From Paraburkholderia bannensis (GTDB lineage: Bacteria > Pseudomonadota > Gammaproteobacteria > Burkholderiales > Burkholderiaceae), in NCBI RefSeq assembly GCF_014200455.1, contig NZ_JACHBW010000008.1, forward strand, positions 62,001-126,000: DNA of 64,000 nt, given 5' to 3'. Positions 33,767 to 43,438 of this stretch are shown in pieces. Below the pieces are notes generated by a model. The model did not search any database and was not told the origin of the DNA. It saw nothing but the letters and a program-made list of their open reading frames with translations. A program made the translations under genes and the position numbers. The first letter of the stretch is position 1. Every line of letters starts with the position of its first letter.

Positions 33767-34420
33767 TTACTTGTGCTGCTGCACCACCGGCAGCTTCTCC
33801 AGCGCCTTCATGATGTCGCCGCCCCAGTATTTGTAGCCGGTCGTGGTCAAATGCTGGCCGTCCACCGTCGCCCATTCGCCCGGCTTCGAGAACGTGGTCG
33901 AATCGATGTACGAGCACGGCGCGACATTGGTGGCGAGAAACGAAGACAACTGCTTCACGCGCGCGAAGGTCTTCTGGTACTTGCCGCCTTCCGTGCCCCA
34001 CACCGGGCCCACCCACACGCACGCCGTCTTGCTGGCGGCGAGATCCTGCGTGAGCGCCGTGACCTGCTGCCAGGCCCAGGTCTTCGGGAAATCGTCCTTG
34101 CCGTAGCCGCCTATCGTGTCGCCTTCCACCACGATCACGAGATTGGCCTTGTTCGCGGCAATCAGTTGATCGATGGGCTGGGTCTTCGCGTTGTGGTCGA
34201 TCACGAGCGGGGCCTTGCCCGCACGCGTTGCGCCGCCGCAGGTGCCCGGCACCGATTTCACCCAGTCGCCGGGCGTGCTGCCGCACACGCCATAGGTATG
34301 CACCTGGGCGCCGGCGGCGACCAGTTGATCCTGCAAGGTGTCGATCAGATAGCCCGGTTCGCTCAGATGGCTATCGCCGACGATAAGAATGCTGAGACCC
34401 GCAAGTACGGAAGCAAGCAT
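33767..34420 (-). CDS. SGNH-hydrolase-like protein, cellulose-acetylation copy 1
   Basis: A 217-residue WssF-like SGNH protein. It has an N-terminal hydrophobic start, block I G-D-S-H-L near residue 17, VVEGDTIGGYG in the centre, and DGQHLTTTGYKYWG with the catalytic-type Asp/His at the C-terminus. It lies 24 bp downstream of bcsC and 65 bp before its paralogue. Two copies suggest divided roles or acceptor specificity. Confidence 0.75.
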   Translation of the reverse strand: MLASVLAGLSILIVGDSHLSEPGYLIDTLQDQLVAAGAQVHTYGVCGSTPGDWVKSVPGTCGGATRAGKAPLVIDHNAKTQPIDQLIAANKANLVIVVEGDTIGGYGKDDFPKTWAWQQVTALTQDLAASKTACVWVGPVWGTEGGKYQKTFARVKQLSSFLATNVAPCSYIDSTTFSKPGEWATVDGQHLTTTGYKYWGGDIMKALEKLPVVQQHK

Positions 34421-34444
34421 GAATCTTTGACTCCTGAAATCGTG

Positions 34445-37400
34445 TTACTGATCGCTGTAATGCGACTGGTAAGGCATGACCGGCATGTCGAGCGACTTCG
34501 TCTGCGGCGCGAAGCTGAAGCGCAGATAGAGGCCCGCAACCCACTGGCGGTAGCTCGACGAATTGTTCGCGCCCACCGACGCCCCGCCGCTCAGATGATT
34601 GCTGAAGCGGTACTCGGCCGTCGCCAGCAGGTTATAGCCGATGCCGGTCGAAGACTGCGCCGGATGAATCGCGCCATCGGTCAGGCCCAGCGACGATGCC
34701 GCCGTGACCGCCGCCGACTGCAGCGCGCTGTCGGTCGGGAAATACGGCGCGGCCGACTGATGGAAATACTGCAGCCCCGCCGACCCTTGCAGCTTGTAGG
34801 TCCAGCGGTCCGAACGCTGCGCCCAGGTAACCGGGATCGTGAACGCGTAGTAGCGTTGCGGGCTGAAATAGCCGCCGTTGCCGTAAGTGAAGTTGTTTTC
34901 GTTGTGACGATAGAACTCGCCGCTCAGGTTCATGCCCGCCGTGAGCATGCTGTTGGTGTTGCGCACCAGATACCAGTACGTGCCGCCGCCCACTTCCGCG
35001 CCTTCGTTGGACTGGACGTTGTGACCGTCCAGATACTTGACGGAGCCGTAGCCGTAGAAGCCGTATTGCCCGGTGTCCACGCCGATCGCGCCATGCAGGC
35101 CGGTGGCCGTCACGCCGCCCCAGCTCAAACCCGAGCGCGCGTCGCTGGTGCCCGCAAACGAGGTAATGCTGTCGGTCACCGCGCGACGCGACACGCCGGC
35201 GTTGAACCAGCTGCCCGCCTGCGCGTCGATGGCGCTCTTGAACGACACGCCGCCGACGATATTGGTGTACTGGAAGCCCAACGGCGTGGTGCCGATATCG
35301 GCGGCCCAGTTGCGCGTTTCGTAGCCCAGCCCGAGGCCGACGCCGCGCGCGGTCTGCGAGGACGGCGCGCTCACCGTGCCGTCCTTCTGCGCCAGCGCCG
35401 CCGAAGGACCGCCGCCGAACTGGCTGCTGCTGTACGAATCGACGCCGAGCGTGCCGCTTTCGAGTTCCACCGGCGTCACGCGCACGGACAGCTTGCCGTT
35501 GCCGGCCGGCAGGATGACTTCGGTCGGCATCTGCACGTTGGTGAGCTGCGAGGTGCCGCCCGCGCTGTTGTTGGTCGAGACGAACAGGCCGCCACGCACT
35601 TCCGGCGAGCGTTCGGCGCGGATGTCGTCGAGTTGCTGGCGCATTTCGTCGAGCGAGGTGCTGCCGTCCTCCGGCGCGTTGGCCGCGAGGTCTTCCTGCG
35701 GGCCTTGCGAGCCGATCGGCGTGCCCGCCACCGAGGGCAGCGAAGTCGAGCGCGCCGCTGCACGATCGCGCGCTGGCGCGGACGACGCCACGGCCAGCGT
35801 CGACGTTCCGGCCTCGCTCGAAGCGTTGGTCGACGCCGCGTTCGAGGCCGTGTTCGACGCTGTGTTCGACGCCAAGTTCGAGATGCCGCCGGACGCATCG
35901 CCCGCGGACAGCGTATCGCTCGCCGAAGCCGCTGCCAGGCGCGTTTCCCGCAAGCGGCGACGGCGCTCCTCGTCCTCGTGAACGAACGGATTGCCGGCCA
36001 CGTGCACGCCCTGCGCCTGCACGCCCATGCGCTTTTCCTTCGCGGCGATGGCCGTTTCAAGCAGCGCTTGCGCCTCGCGCGTCTTGCCCTGCATCACGTA
36101 GATGCGTGCAGCGCCCGCCAGCACGTCCGGGTCGTTGGGCGCTTTCGCGATGGCCTGCTTCAACGCGGCATCGGCCACCTTGCCATTGCCCGCCTGGACC
36201 GCCGCCATCGCCACGCCCAGTTGCAGGCCAGGATTGTCAGGGTCGTTCGACAGCGCCTTCTGATAAAGCGCCAGCGCCTTGGCGTACTGGCCGTCGGCGG
36301 CATACATGCGCGCGAGCGCCGCGTTGGCGAGACTATCGTTCGGGCGCTTTGCGAGCACCGGCGCGAGCGTGTCGTAGGCCTGCGCGAGATCGCCTTGCTG
36401 ACGCTGCTGTTCGGCCAGGCGCACCGCGTAGAGGTAGCTCAGATCGTCGAGCTGACGGCGTTGATCGGCGCTCAGCGTCTGCGTCTGCAATTCACGCATC
36501 ACGTCCTGCGCCTGCACGTTCTGGCCGGTCTTGAGCAGCAGGCCCGCGTACGCCAGTTGCACATCGGGGCCTGCGCCCTTCACGCCGTTGGGCATCAGCC
36601 CGCGCATCAGGCTCATCGCGCGCGGCAGATTGCCCGCATCGACATAGGCCGAGGCGAGCGCGCTCACGCGCGCCGGGTCCTTGCCCGCCGACGCTTCGAG
36701 CCGCGCCAGCAGATTGCGCGCATCGTCCAGATTGCCGTCGTGCGCGAGTTGCGAAGCCTGCGCCGTGGCCGCCTGGAAGTCGATCAACTGGGACGTCGCG
36801 ACCATATTGGGCGTGCGCCCGGCGGCGGGAATGCGCGCCATGGTGTCCTGGGCGCGCGCCCAGTCGCCCATCTGCATCGCCAGCAGCGCGCTGGCGTAGA
36901 GGGCGTCGGGATTGTCCGGGTTCGATTCGAGCAGACCGTCGACGAGTTCGCGCGCCTGGTCGGCGTGACCTTGCTTGAGTTCGTAGCGCGCCAGTTCCAG
37001 ACGCAGCCACGGATTGTCGGGGTCGGCGCGCTGGGCGTCTTCCAGAATGCGCTTCGCGCCGTCGAGATCGCCGCGCTGTTCGGCAGCATCCGCGCGGCCC
37101 GAGGCCACGGCCGCGCGCAGACGGTCGAGCCCGCCGATGCCGGCCTGTTGCTCGGGCGTCATGCTGTCCACCCATTTTTGCGCCTCATCCGCGCGGCCCG
37201 TTTCGGCGAGGATATCGACCAGGCCGCTCACGGCTTCGCGATTGTTGGGGTGGTCCGCGAGTACGCCGCGATACACCGCTTCGGCACGCTTCAGATCGCC
37301 CTGCACCGCATACAGACGCGCCGATGCGTTGCGCCCGCCCGCCTCGGCCGGGTCCATGCGCAGCGCCTGATCGAGATCGCGCCGCGCGGTGCTGTAATCG

Positions 37401-38524
37401 CCCACGCTCTGCGCGCCTTCGGCCTGATTCACCAGCAGCCAGTAACGCGCCGATGCCAGCGCGCGGCTCCAGTTGGCGCCCGCGCCCGGACGCGAGGCCG
37501 CGCGTGACAGCAGCGTCTGCGCCTGCGCGAGATCGCCCTGCTGCATGCGCACGAGGCCGAGGCCGCCGAGCGCGTCGGTGTCGTTGGGTTTGTCGCGCAG
37601 CACAGCGCTGAACTGCTGTTCGGCCGTGGTGACGTCGCCCGCCTTGAAGGCCGCGAAGCCGCGCGTCAGACGTGGGTCCATCACCGGCACGGGCGGCGCA
37701 TTGCCGTTTGCCGTGGCAGCACGCGGCGAGAGCATCTGATGGCGGATTTCATCGTCATCGGGATGCAGCTTGAGGTAGTCCTCGAACCACGAGCGGTTCT
37801 TCGCCGTGGGAGTGACCCACGTGAGCACCGAGCGCCACGCCTCCGTGGCCGCACCGCCGATATCCGGACGCGTCGCCAGTTTTTCCAGCAGCGCGACACC
37901 CGCCGCGCGATCGTGTTCGTCGCGCACCTGATGCTGGGCCAGCGCCAGCATGGTGTACGGGTCATTGGGCGTTTCGGCATTCAGGCGCGTAAGTCCCTGG
38001 ATGCCCTGATCCGTGCCGCCTTCGGTATAGCCCAGGTAGGTGTAGTACTCGCGCGCCACCGCACCTTGCGGCGGCTTGCCGCCCAGCGCCTTGTTGTACT
38101 GCGCGATGGCCGCGCCCAGTGCCTTGATGTCGTTCTGGTTGACGGCGTCCTGGGCCATCTGCCGCGCCCTGGCAAGCGTGGATTTGCCGGGTTCGACGGC
38201 AAGGCGCAGATCTTGTTCGAGCAGCGGCACGAAGCGGCTGTCTGGCGCGGCGGCGCGCAGCCGCGCCAGATAGTCGTTGGCCACCGAAAACTGCTTCTTG
38301 CCGATAGCCACCGAAGCCATCCCGTAAAGACCTTCGGGTTGCTTCGGATCGGTCAGCAGCAGTTTTTGCCACGACTGCGCCGCGAGATCGGGCTTGTCAT
38401 GCGCCTGCCAATAGCGGCCCTGTTCCAGCAGCATTCTGGAAGTGGCGTCCTGCGCCCACACGGGGTGGCTCGCCGTGGTGAGCAACAATCCCAGAATGCA
38501 GGCCTGGCTGCGGCTGACTGACAT
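34445..38524 (-). CDS. bcsC: BcsC cellulose export protein (TPR scaffold plus beta-barrel)
   Basis: A 1359-residue outer-membrane secretin-like exporter for cellulose. A signal peptide ends near residue 25 (HPVWAQ). About 20 TPR repeats follow (roughly 30-860), then a low-complexity linker near 875-960 with N-T-A-S repeats. The BCSC_C beta-barrel domain covers about 1010-1355 (GVGLGYETRNWAADIG, AEYRFSNHLSGGASVG, ending in AGLYLRFSF). The length is in the usual 1100-1350 range. The start is ATG 38524, 20 bp after bcsB2. The linker repeats are low-complexity and may vary between strains. Confidence 0.95.
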   Translation of the reverse strand: MSVSRSQACILGLLLTTASHPVWAQDATSRMLLEQGRYWQAHDKPDLAAQSWQKLLLTDPKQPEGLYGMASVAIGKKQFSVANDYLARLRAAAPDSRFVPLLEQDLRLAVEPGKSTLARARQMAQDAVNQNDIKALGAAIAQYNKALGGKPPQGAVAREYYTYLGYTEGGTDQGIQGLTRLNAETPNDPYTMLALAQHQVRDEHDRAAGVALLEKLATRPDIGGAATEAWRSVLTWVTPTAKNRSWFEDYLKLHPDDDEIRHQMLSPRAATANGNAPPVPVMDPRLTRGFAAFKAGDVTTAEQQFSAVLRDKPNDTDALGGLGLVRMQQGDLAQAQTLLSRAASRPGAGANWSRALASARYWLLVNQAEGAQSVGDYSTARRDLDQALRMDPAEAGGRNASARLYAVQGDLKRAEAVYRGVLADHPNNREAVSGLVDILAETGRADEAQKWVDSMTPEQQAGIGGLDRLRAAVASGRADAAEQRGDLDGAKRILEDAQRADPDNPWLRLELARYELKQGHADQARELVDGLLESNPDNPDALYASALLAMQMGDWARAQDTMARIPAAGRTPNMVATSQLIDFQAATAQASQLAHDGNLDDARNLLARLEASAGKDPARVSALASAYVDAGNLPRAMSLMRGLMPNGVKGAGPDVQLAYAGLLLKTGQNVQAQDVMRELQTQTLSADQRRQLDDLSYLYAVRLAEQQRQQGDLAQAYDTLAPVLAKRPNDSLANAALARMYAADGQYAKALALYQKALSNDPDNPGLQLGVAMAAVQAGNGKVADAALKQAIAKAPNDPDVLAGAARIYVMQGKTREAQALLETAIAAKEKRMGVQAQGVHVAGNPFVHEDEERRRRLRETRLAAASASDTLSAGDASGGISNLASNTASNTASNAASTNASSEAGTSTLAVASSAPARDRAAARSTSLPSVAGTPIGSQGPQEDLAANAPEDGSTSLDEMRQQLDDIRAERSPEVRGGLFVSTNNSAGGTSQLTNVQMPTEVILPAGNGKLSVRVTPVELESGTLGVDSYSSSQFGGGPSAALAQKDGTVSAPSSQTARGVGLGLGYETRNWAADIGTTPLGFQYTNIVGGVSFKSAIDAQAGSWFNAGVSRRAVTDSITSFAGTSDARSGLSWGGVTATGLHGAIGVDTGQYGFYGYGSVKYLDGHNVQSNEGAEVGGGTYWYLVRNTNSMLTAGMNLSGEFYRHNENNFTYGNGGYFSPQRYYAFTIPVTWAQRSDRWTYKLQGSAGLQYFHQSAAPYFPTDSALQSAAVTAASSLGLTDGAIHPAQSSTGIGYNLLATAEYRFSNHLSGGASVGANNSSSYRQWVAGLYLRFSFAPQTKSLDMPVMPYQSHYSDQ

Positions 38525-38544
38525 GAACTTTTCCTGATCCCTGA

Positions 38545-41064
38545 TTAGTGTTCTTCGTGCTGCGTGTTTTGCTTCGCGTGTTGTTGCGCGCCTTGCTCAG
38601 CTTCTTGCTGCGCCTTGTCGCGCTGGGCCTGCGCTGCGGCACGCAGGCGCGCTTCGGCCTGCACATCGCGGCGCGCCTGACGCCTGCGCAGGAAGCAGAA
38701 GCCGCCCGCTGCGACGCCCAACAGCACGATCACGCCCAGTACCTTGAGCAGCCACGCGAGCGACAGGCCGAACGAAGCCAGCCACCAGTCGAGGCCGCGC
38801 CACAGGCCCAGATGCCCCACGTAATAGGTGTGCTCGCCGACCAGCGAAGCCACCTCCTGGCCGCGGATCGAAACAAGACTGCCCTGGATCGGCTGCGTGT
38901 CGTAGCTGGGCACGCCGAGCAGCGCCGAGACCGCATCCTTGAGCCCTTCGGGCTGGTTGCTCACCAGCATGACGACGCTGCGGCCCTTCTGCGTGGGCGA
39001 CTCGAAACCGGCCAGCACGGCGCTCACGCCCGGCCCCGTCCAGGCCAGCGACATGCGGCCGGGTTCGGCGTCCAGACGCGGATTCGAATGGAACCAGCCG
39101 CGCACGCGGCCCGGCAGATCCGAGAGCGAGAACTGCGCGCTGTGGTCGTAGGCGGCAGGCATGTACTGCGCCCAGTCCTTGAGCCACGATTGATCCGCGC
39201 CCGAGGCGATCACCAGCAGATCCTTGCCCGCAGGCATGGCGTCGATGCGCTGGCCGCGCAGCACCGTCACGCCGCTCGCCGGATAGCCGGTGGAGTCGCC
39301 CATGCGGCCCATCACGGCCAGGAACGTGCTGTATTCCTGCGCGCCCGCATTGGCGCCCAGCACGACGTCCGTATCGGACAGATCGGCCATGCGCGTGAAC
39401 GGGAAACCGGCCTGCGCGAACGCGGCGAGATTCGGCATCGCCATGTAGTGCGGATACGCCGACAGGTCGATGGTCGATTCCGGATCGATCGCGCCGCGCA
39501 CGTTGTCGATGATGATGTCGCGGCACTCGCCCTGCTTGATGTAGTCGTACATGTAGCGGAACTGAAGCTGCGTGTTCGGCTGCAGCAGCGTTTCGAGTGG
39601 CACTTCCAGCTTCGCCTGACGCGGCAGGCTGCTGTCGGGCAGCACTTCGGCGCGCAGCTTTTCGCTGCCTTCGAGACGTTCGAGCGACGGCAGCGGAATC
39701 GACTTCATGAACTGGTCGCTCACGCTGAACAGCAGCGATGAATTCACCATGTACGGCTGCGGCGTGTAGCGGTAATGCAGGTCGATCGGCACGGTCGGCG
39801 CATGCCAGCCGAACAGATCGGGCGGCACGCGCGTGTTGATGCGGATGAGGTCGGGGCTATAGCCCGACACGCCCAGTTGCCGCGCGTCCACCATTTCGCC
39901 GAACGACACGGGCCGATCCGTGCGCAGCCAGCGCGGTGCATCGTAGGGCTTGCGCGGCGCGAGATCGGCAAAATGCGTGATGCGCGCGCTCGGGCCGGAG
40001 AGCGTCTGGCTGCCCGACACCAGCGCGTCGGCGGCCTGCTTGAGTTCCTTGCCGTCGCGGCCCATCACGAGCAGCAGTTTGCCGTTGGGGTCGTTCGGGT
40101 TCGCGACGATGGCGAGCGTCGGGCCTTGCAGCGGCGCACCGGCAAGCGTCGCCTGATCCGCGCCTTCGATCATCACGATCGCGTTGCCCTGCGCGGGCAC
40201 CGTCGAGAGCGACACCGGGAAATCCGCGCCGCGATAGTTGGCCAGCGCGCCGAACCACGACGACACCGTGCCCGCCGCTTCCAGCGCGGCCGCATCGGGG
40301 CTGGCCGCGAACACGAACGGCAGGTTCAGGCGGCGGATGTCGTGGGTGTCGAAGAACGGCTGCGGCAGACGCGCGAGATCGTTGCCCTGCGGCAGCGGCT
40401 GGGTGTCGATGCTCAGCGTGCTTTCGTTGCTGATGTTGGCCCACAGGCTCGAATGCAGCGGGTCTTCGCACTGCGTCGTGTAGTGGCCGATCAGTTGCAG
40501 ACGCAACTTGCTGTTGGTCGTGAACAGATACGGCGGCAGCGCGATGGTGCGCTGCAGGCTCTGGCCGCCGGTTTCCTTTGGCACGGCGATCGAGGCCGCC
40601 ACCTGGTCGTTGACCAGCACGTTGATGTGCGAGAGATCGGCGAGCAGCGCGGGCGAATAGGCGTAGCGCAGGTTCAGGCGCGCGCCGGTCACCACCTGAT
40701 CGTCGCGCACGCCCACCGGCAGCGTGTTGCTGCCGTCCACGCCGCGCAGATTGAGCGCGTACTGTGCGCCCAGTTGCTGCAGCGTGTAGGTCACCGTCGT
40801 GACGGGACCTGACGATGCGGCAGCGTTGGCTTCGGGCACAGCTTGCGGGGCGGGCGCATTCGCGGCGGTGTTCGCCGCCGTCGCGGGCATCGCGGGCATC
40901 GTGGCCGCGCTGGCGGCAGGCTTTGCGCCAGGCGTGGCTTGCGCGGCCTGGACCACCGGCGTCGAAACAAGGACACCGCCCAGCAGCAGCGCCGGCCATA
41001 CCGGCTGCGCAGTCATGCGACGCGCGAGGCGTGCCCGGGAAATGTCAGGCCGTCTTTTAAACAT
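38545..41064 (-). CDS. bcsB: BcsB cyclic-di-GMP-linked cellulose synthase subunit, copy 2
   Basis: An 839-residue periplasmic protein anchored by a C-terminal helix (LAWLLKVLGVIVLLGVAAGG near 790-810), with a basic, Gln-rich tail. The N-terminal signal is followed by an Ala-rich linker, then two CBM-like and flavodoxin-like repeats (VSGYSPDLIRINTRVPPDLFG, NPNDPNGKLLLVMGRDGKEL). The start at 41064 overlaps bcsB1 by 8 bp (ATGTTTAA); a frame extension to 41088 is less likely. It has the same architecture as the upstream gene but clear sequence divergence. BcsB guides the nascent glucan through the periplasm together with BcsA. Confidence 0.9.
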   Translation of the reverse strand: MFKRRPDISRARLARRMTAQPVWPALLLGGVLVSTPVVQAAQATPGAKPAASAATMPAMPATAANTAANAPAPQAVPEANAAASSGPVTTVTYTLQQLGAQYALNLRGVDGSNTLPVGVRDDQVVTGARLNLRYAYSPALLADLSHINVLVNDQVAASIAVPKETGGQSLQRTIALPPYLFTTNSKLRLQLIGHYTTQCEDPLHSSLWANISNESTLSIDTQPLPQGNDLARLPQPFFDTHDIRRLNLPFVFAASPDAAALEAAGTVSSWFGALANYRGADFPVSLSTVPAQGNAIVMIEGADQATLAGAPLQGPTLAIVANPNDPNGKLLLVMGRDGKELKQAADALVSGSQTLSGPSARITHFADLAPRKPYDAPRWLRTDRPVSFGEMVDARQLGVSGYSPDLIRINTRVPPDLFGWHAPTVPIDLHYRYTPQPYMVNSSLLFSVSDQFMKSIPLPSLERLEGSEKLRAEVLPDSSLPRQAKLEVPLETLLQPNTQLQFRYMYDYIKQGECRDIIIDNVRGAIDPESTIDLSAYPHYMAMPNLAAFAQAGFPFTRMADLSDTDVVLGANAGAQEYSTFLAVMGRMGDSTGYPASGVTVLRGQRIDAMPAGKDLLVIASGADQSWLKDWAQYMPAAYDHSAQFSLSDLPGRVRGWFHSNPRLDAEPGRMSLAWTGPGVSAVLAGFESPTQKGRSVVMLVSNQPEGLKDAVSALLGVPSYDTQPIQGSLVSIRGQEVASLVGEHTYYVGHLGLWRGLDWWLASFGLSLAWLLKVLGVIVLLGVAAGGFCFLRRRQARRDVQAEARLRAAAQAQRDKAQQEAEQGAQQHAKQNTQHEEH

Positions 41065-43438
41065 GAGAACCTCGTCGTCCTTCTTCACGTTGCGATGTCT
41101 GGGGAATGTCCAGGTCCAGCCGGTTCAGCGCGCGTCGATGCAGCAGCACGCCGCCAAGCAGTCCGATAAGCACGACGCTTGCGAGCGTCGCCACGAGCAG
41201 CAGCACGATGTGGCTCGCGAAGAACCACTGCACGGCCAGCCGCAGCGGCAGCGAGCCGACGAAATAGTTCTGCTCGCTGTTGAGCGTGGTCAGGACGCCG
41301 CCGTGCGCGATGACGAGACTGCCGTTGATGGTGTCGCCCACGCGATAGCGGCGCGATTGCAGCACGCTCACCACAGCGTCGAGCCCGCCCGGCGTATTGC
41401 CCGAGACCACCACCACGCTGCGTCCGCGCGCGAGCGGCGACTGCAGGCCGGCCACCATGCCGTCGTGGTCGTCGCTGCGATAGAGCGCGGCGATTTCCGC
41501 CTCGTGGCGCGCCTGCGCCTGGCCGCCGGTGAGCCGGTCCCACCACGCGGCGAACCCGTGGCCCGCACGCGTATCCGGGCCGAAAAAGCCGCGCGGCATC
41601 GCGTCGTGCCACTGCTTGAGCAAGGGCTGGTTGTCGCCCGAGGCCAGCACCAGCAGGTCCTTTTGACGCAGCGCGCCGATCTGATCGGCACTGGCCACCG
41701 TCACGCCCAGCGCCGGATAGCCCGTCGCCTGGCCCATGCTCGCCATGAGCGTGAGGTAGGCCGAATAATCGGCGGCGACCGGTTGCGCGGGCAGGATCAC
41801 CGCGCTTTCGGACAGGTCGGCCATGCGCGTAAACGGGAAGCCCGCGTCGCTGAAGGCGCGCAGATCGGGCATGGCGGCGTAGCGCGGCAGATGCGAGATG
41901 TCGATCGTCGAAGTCGGATCGATGGCGCTCATCAGCGGGCCGCCCGGCAGATCCTGCCAGCCATCCCTGGTCTTGACCGCTTCGTACTGGTAGTCGAACT
42001 GCAGCGTCGTGAGCGGCGGCAGCAGATACGGCGGAATGTGCAACACGGCGCGCGCGTCGGATGCGTCGCCGCGCAGCGCGAGCGTGCCGACCGGCGTGTT
42101 GCCCGCCAGCACGCGCAGCGCCGATTGCGTCGAATCCGGCCGCCCCGTGTAGCGGTAATGCAGATCCAGCACCGCGCCGCTGCTGTCGAAACCGAACAGA
42201 CCAGGCGGCAGGCGCAGATCCACGTCGATTGCACCCGGACGGAAGCCCTGCACCGTGAAGCGCCCGGCGGGCAGGAGTTCGCCCAGTTCCACCGGACGGT
42301 CGCCAGGCAGCCAGTTCGGGGCGTCGAAAGGCAAGCGCGGCGCGACGTTGACGGGGCCGTCGATACGCACCTGCGCGCCCGACAGCGTCTTCGCGCCCAG
42401 CACCAGCGCCTTCGCGGCCACGCGCAGTTGCGCTTCGTCGCGGCCCGTCACCAGCAGCAGCTTGCCGTTGGGATCGTTGGGGTTGGCGACGATGGCGATG
42501 GTCGGGCCGTCCACCGTGGCGCCGGCCAGGCCCAAGGACGGCAGTTCATCGCGCAGCGCCAGCACCACGCCATGACCGTGCGCGGGCAAGCCGCCCAGGC
42601 TCGCGCCAAAGTGCGAGCCGCGATAACCCGCCTGCGCGCCGAGCCACGAAGTGACGATGCCCGCCGATTCGAGGCGCCCGGCATCCGGCGTGCGCGGCAG
42701 CACCACGGGCAGATCCACGCGGCGCACATCGCGCGCGTCGAAGAACGGCGCGGGCAGACGCGACAGGTCGCTGGCCTGATTGATGGGCGCGACGGTCAGT
42801 TCGAGCGCGCTGTTCGGTCCGGCCTTGAGCCACAGGTCGGGACTCTGCGGATCGTTGCCCACGTCGCTCGCCTTGCTGTGCGCGATCAATTCCAGGTTCA
42901 GATGATTGAACGCGGTGAGCACGGAAACGGGCAGATCGACCGTCGTCGTCATCGACGTGGACGGGGCGGGCTCGGGCAGCGCAATCGTTGCGCCCACCAC
43001 GCTATTGAGCAGCACGTTCAGATGCGAGAGCCCCGGCAGCAGTTTCGGCGAATAGCGATAGTCCAGCACCAGACGCGCGCTGACCACGTGCTCGTCCTGG
43101 CGCAGGCCGAAGTCCATGCCGCCATAGGCGTCCTCGCCGAGCAGCGTCATCCCCTGCGCGGCATTCTCTCGCGACAGCGGGATGCGATAGGTGTAGGTAT
43201 CGGTAGCGGTATCGGTATCGGCGGCGGGCTGCGCGGGCGCTTCGGCCGCCACGGCCTGCGAAGCGGGCGATGGCGATGAAGCAACCGCGGCAACGGCGGC
43301 AACAGAAGCCGTTGCAGCCGTAGCCTGGGCGATCGCCACGTTGGCCCCGAGCGCCAGCACGGCCAGCGCCGAACCGAGCGACGCAGCCAGACGCACGCGC
43401 GTCGAGACGCGCAAAGACGACAGGTGGACGGGATTCAC
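41057..43438 (-). CDS. bcsB: BcsB cellulose synthase subunit, copy 1
   Basis: A 793-residue BcsB. The GTG start at 43438 overlaps the bcsA stop (GTGA); an apparent extension to 43603 runs over bcsA and is rejected. A signal peptide precedes a low-complexity T/D/A region (6-bp GGTATC-type repeats near 43200). It has the family blocks NPNDPNGKLLLVTGRDEAQL, FTVQGFRPGAIDVDLRLPPG and a C-terminal transmembrane helix followed by HRRALNRLDLDIPQ. It is the copy directly coupled to bcsA, so it is the more likely core partner. Confidence 0.9.
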   Translation of the reverse strand: MNPVHLSSLRVSTRVRLAASLGSALAVLALGANVAIAQATAATASVAAVAAVASSPSPASQAVAAEAPAQPAADTDTATDTYTYRIPLSRENAAQGMTLLGEDAYGGMDFGLRQDEHVVSARLVLDYRYSPKLLPGLSHLNVLLNSVVGATIALPEPAPSTSMTTTVDLPVSVLTAFNHLNLELIAHSKASDVGNDPQSPDLWLKAGPNSALELTVAPINQASDLSRLPAPFFDARDVRRVDLPVVLPRTPDAGRLESAGIVTSWLGAQAGYRGSHFGASLGGLPAHGHGVVLALRDELPSLGLAGATVDGPTIAIVANPNDPNGKLLLVTGRDEAQLRVAAKALVLGAKTLSGAQVRIDGPVNVAPRLPFDAPNWLPGDRPVELGELLPAGRFTVQGFRPGAIDVDLRLPPGLFGFDSSGAVLDLHYRYTGRPDSTQSALRVLAGNTPVGTLALRGDASDARAVLHIPPYLLPPLTTLQFDYQYEAVKTRDGWQDLPGGPLMSAIDPTSTIDISHLPRYAAMPDLRAFSDAGFPFTRMADLSESAVILPAQPVAADYSAYLTLMASMGQATGYPALGVTVASADQIGALRQKDLLVLASGDNQPLLKQWHDAMPRGFFGPDTRAGHGFAAWWDRLTGGQAQARHEAEIAALYRSDDHDGMVAGLQSPLARGRSVVVVSGNTPGGLDAVVSVLQSRRYRVGDTINGSLVIAHGGVLTTLNSEQNYFVGSLPLRLAVQWFFASHIVLLLVATLASVVLIGLLGGVLLHRRALNRLDLDIPQTSQREEGRRGSHV

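Noticed and set aside
33773-37507. Open frame of 1244 codons on the plus strand opposite bcsC
   Set aside because: Arg/His/Ala-rich shadow of a GC-rich gene; bcsC on the other strand is clearly real.
40799-43279. Open frame of 826 codons on the plus strand opposite both bcsB genes
   Set aside because: Antisense shadow with no domain or plausible start; bcsB similarity on the minus strand decides it.
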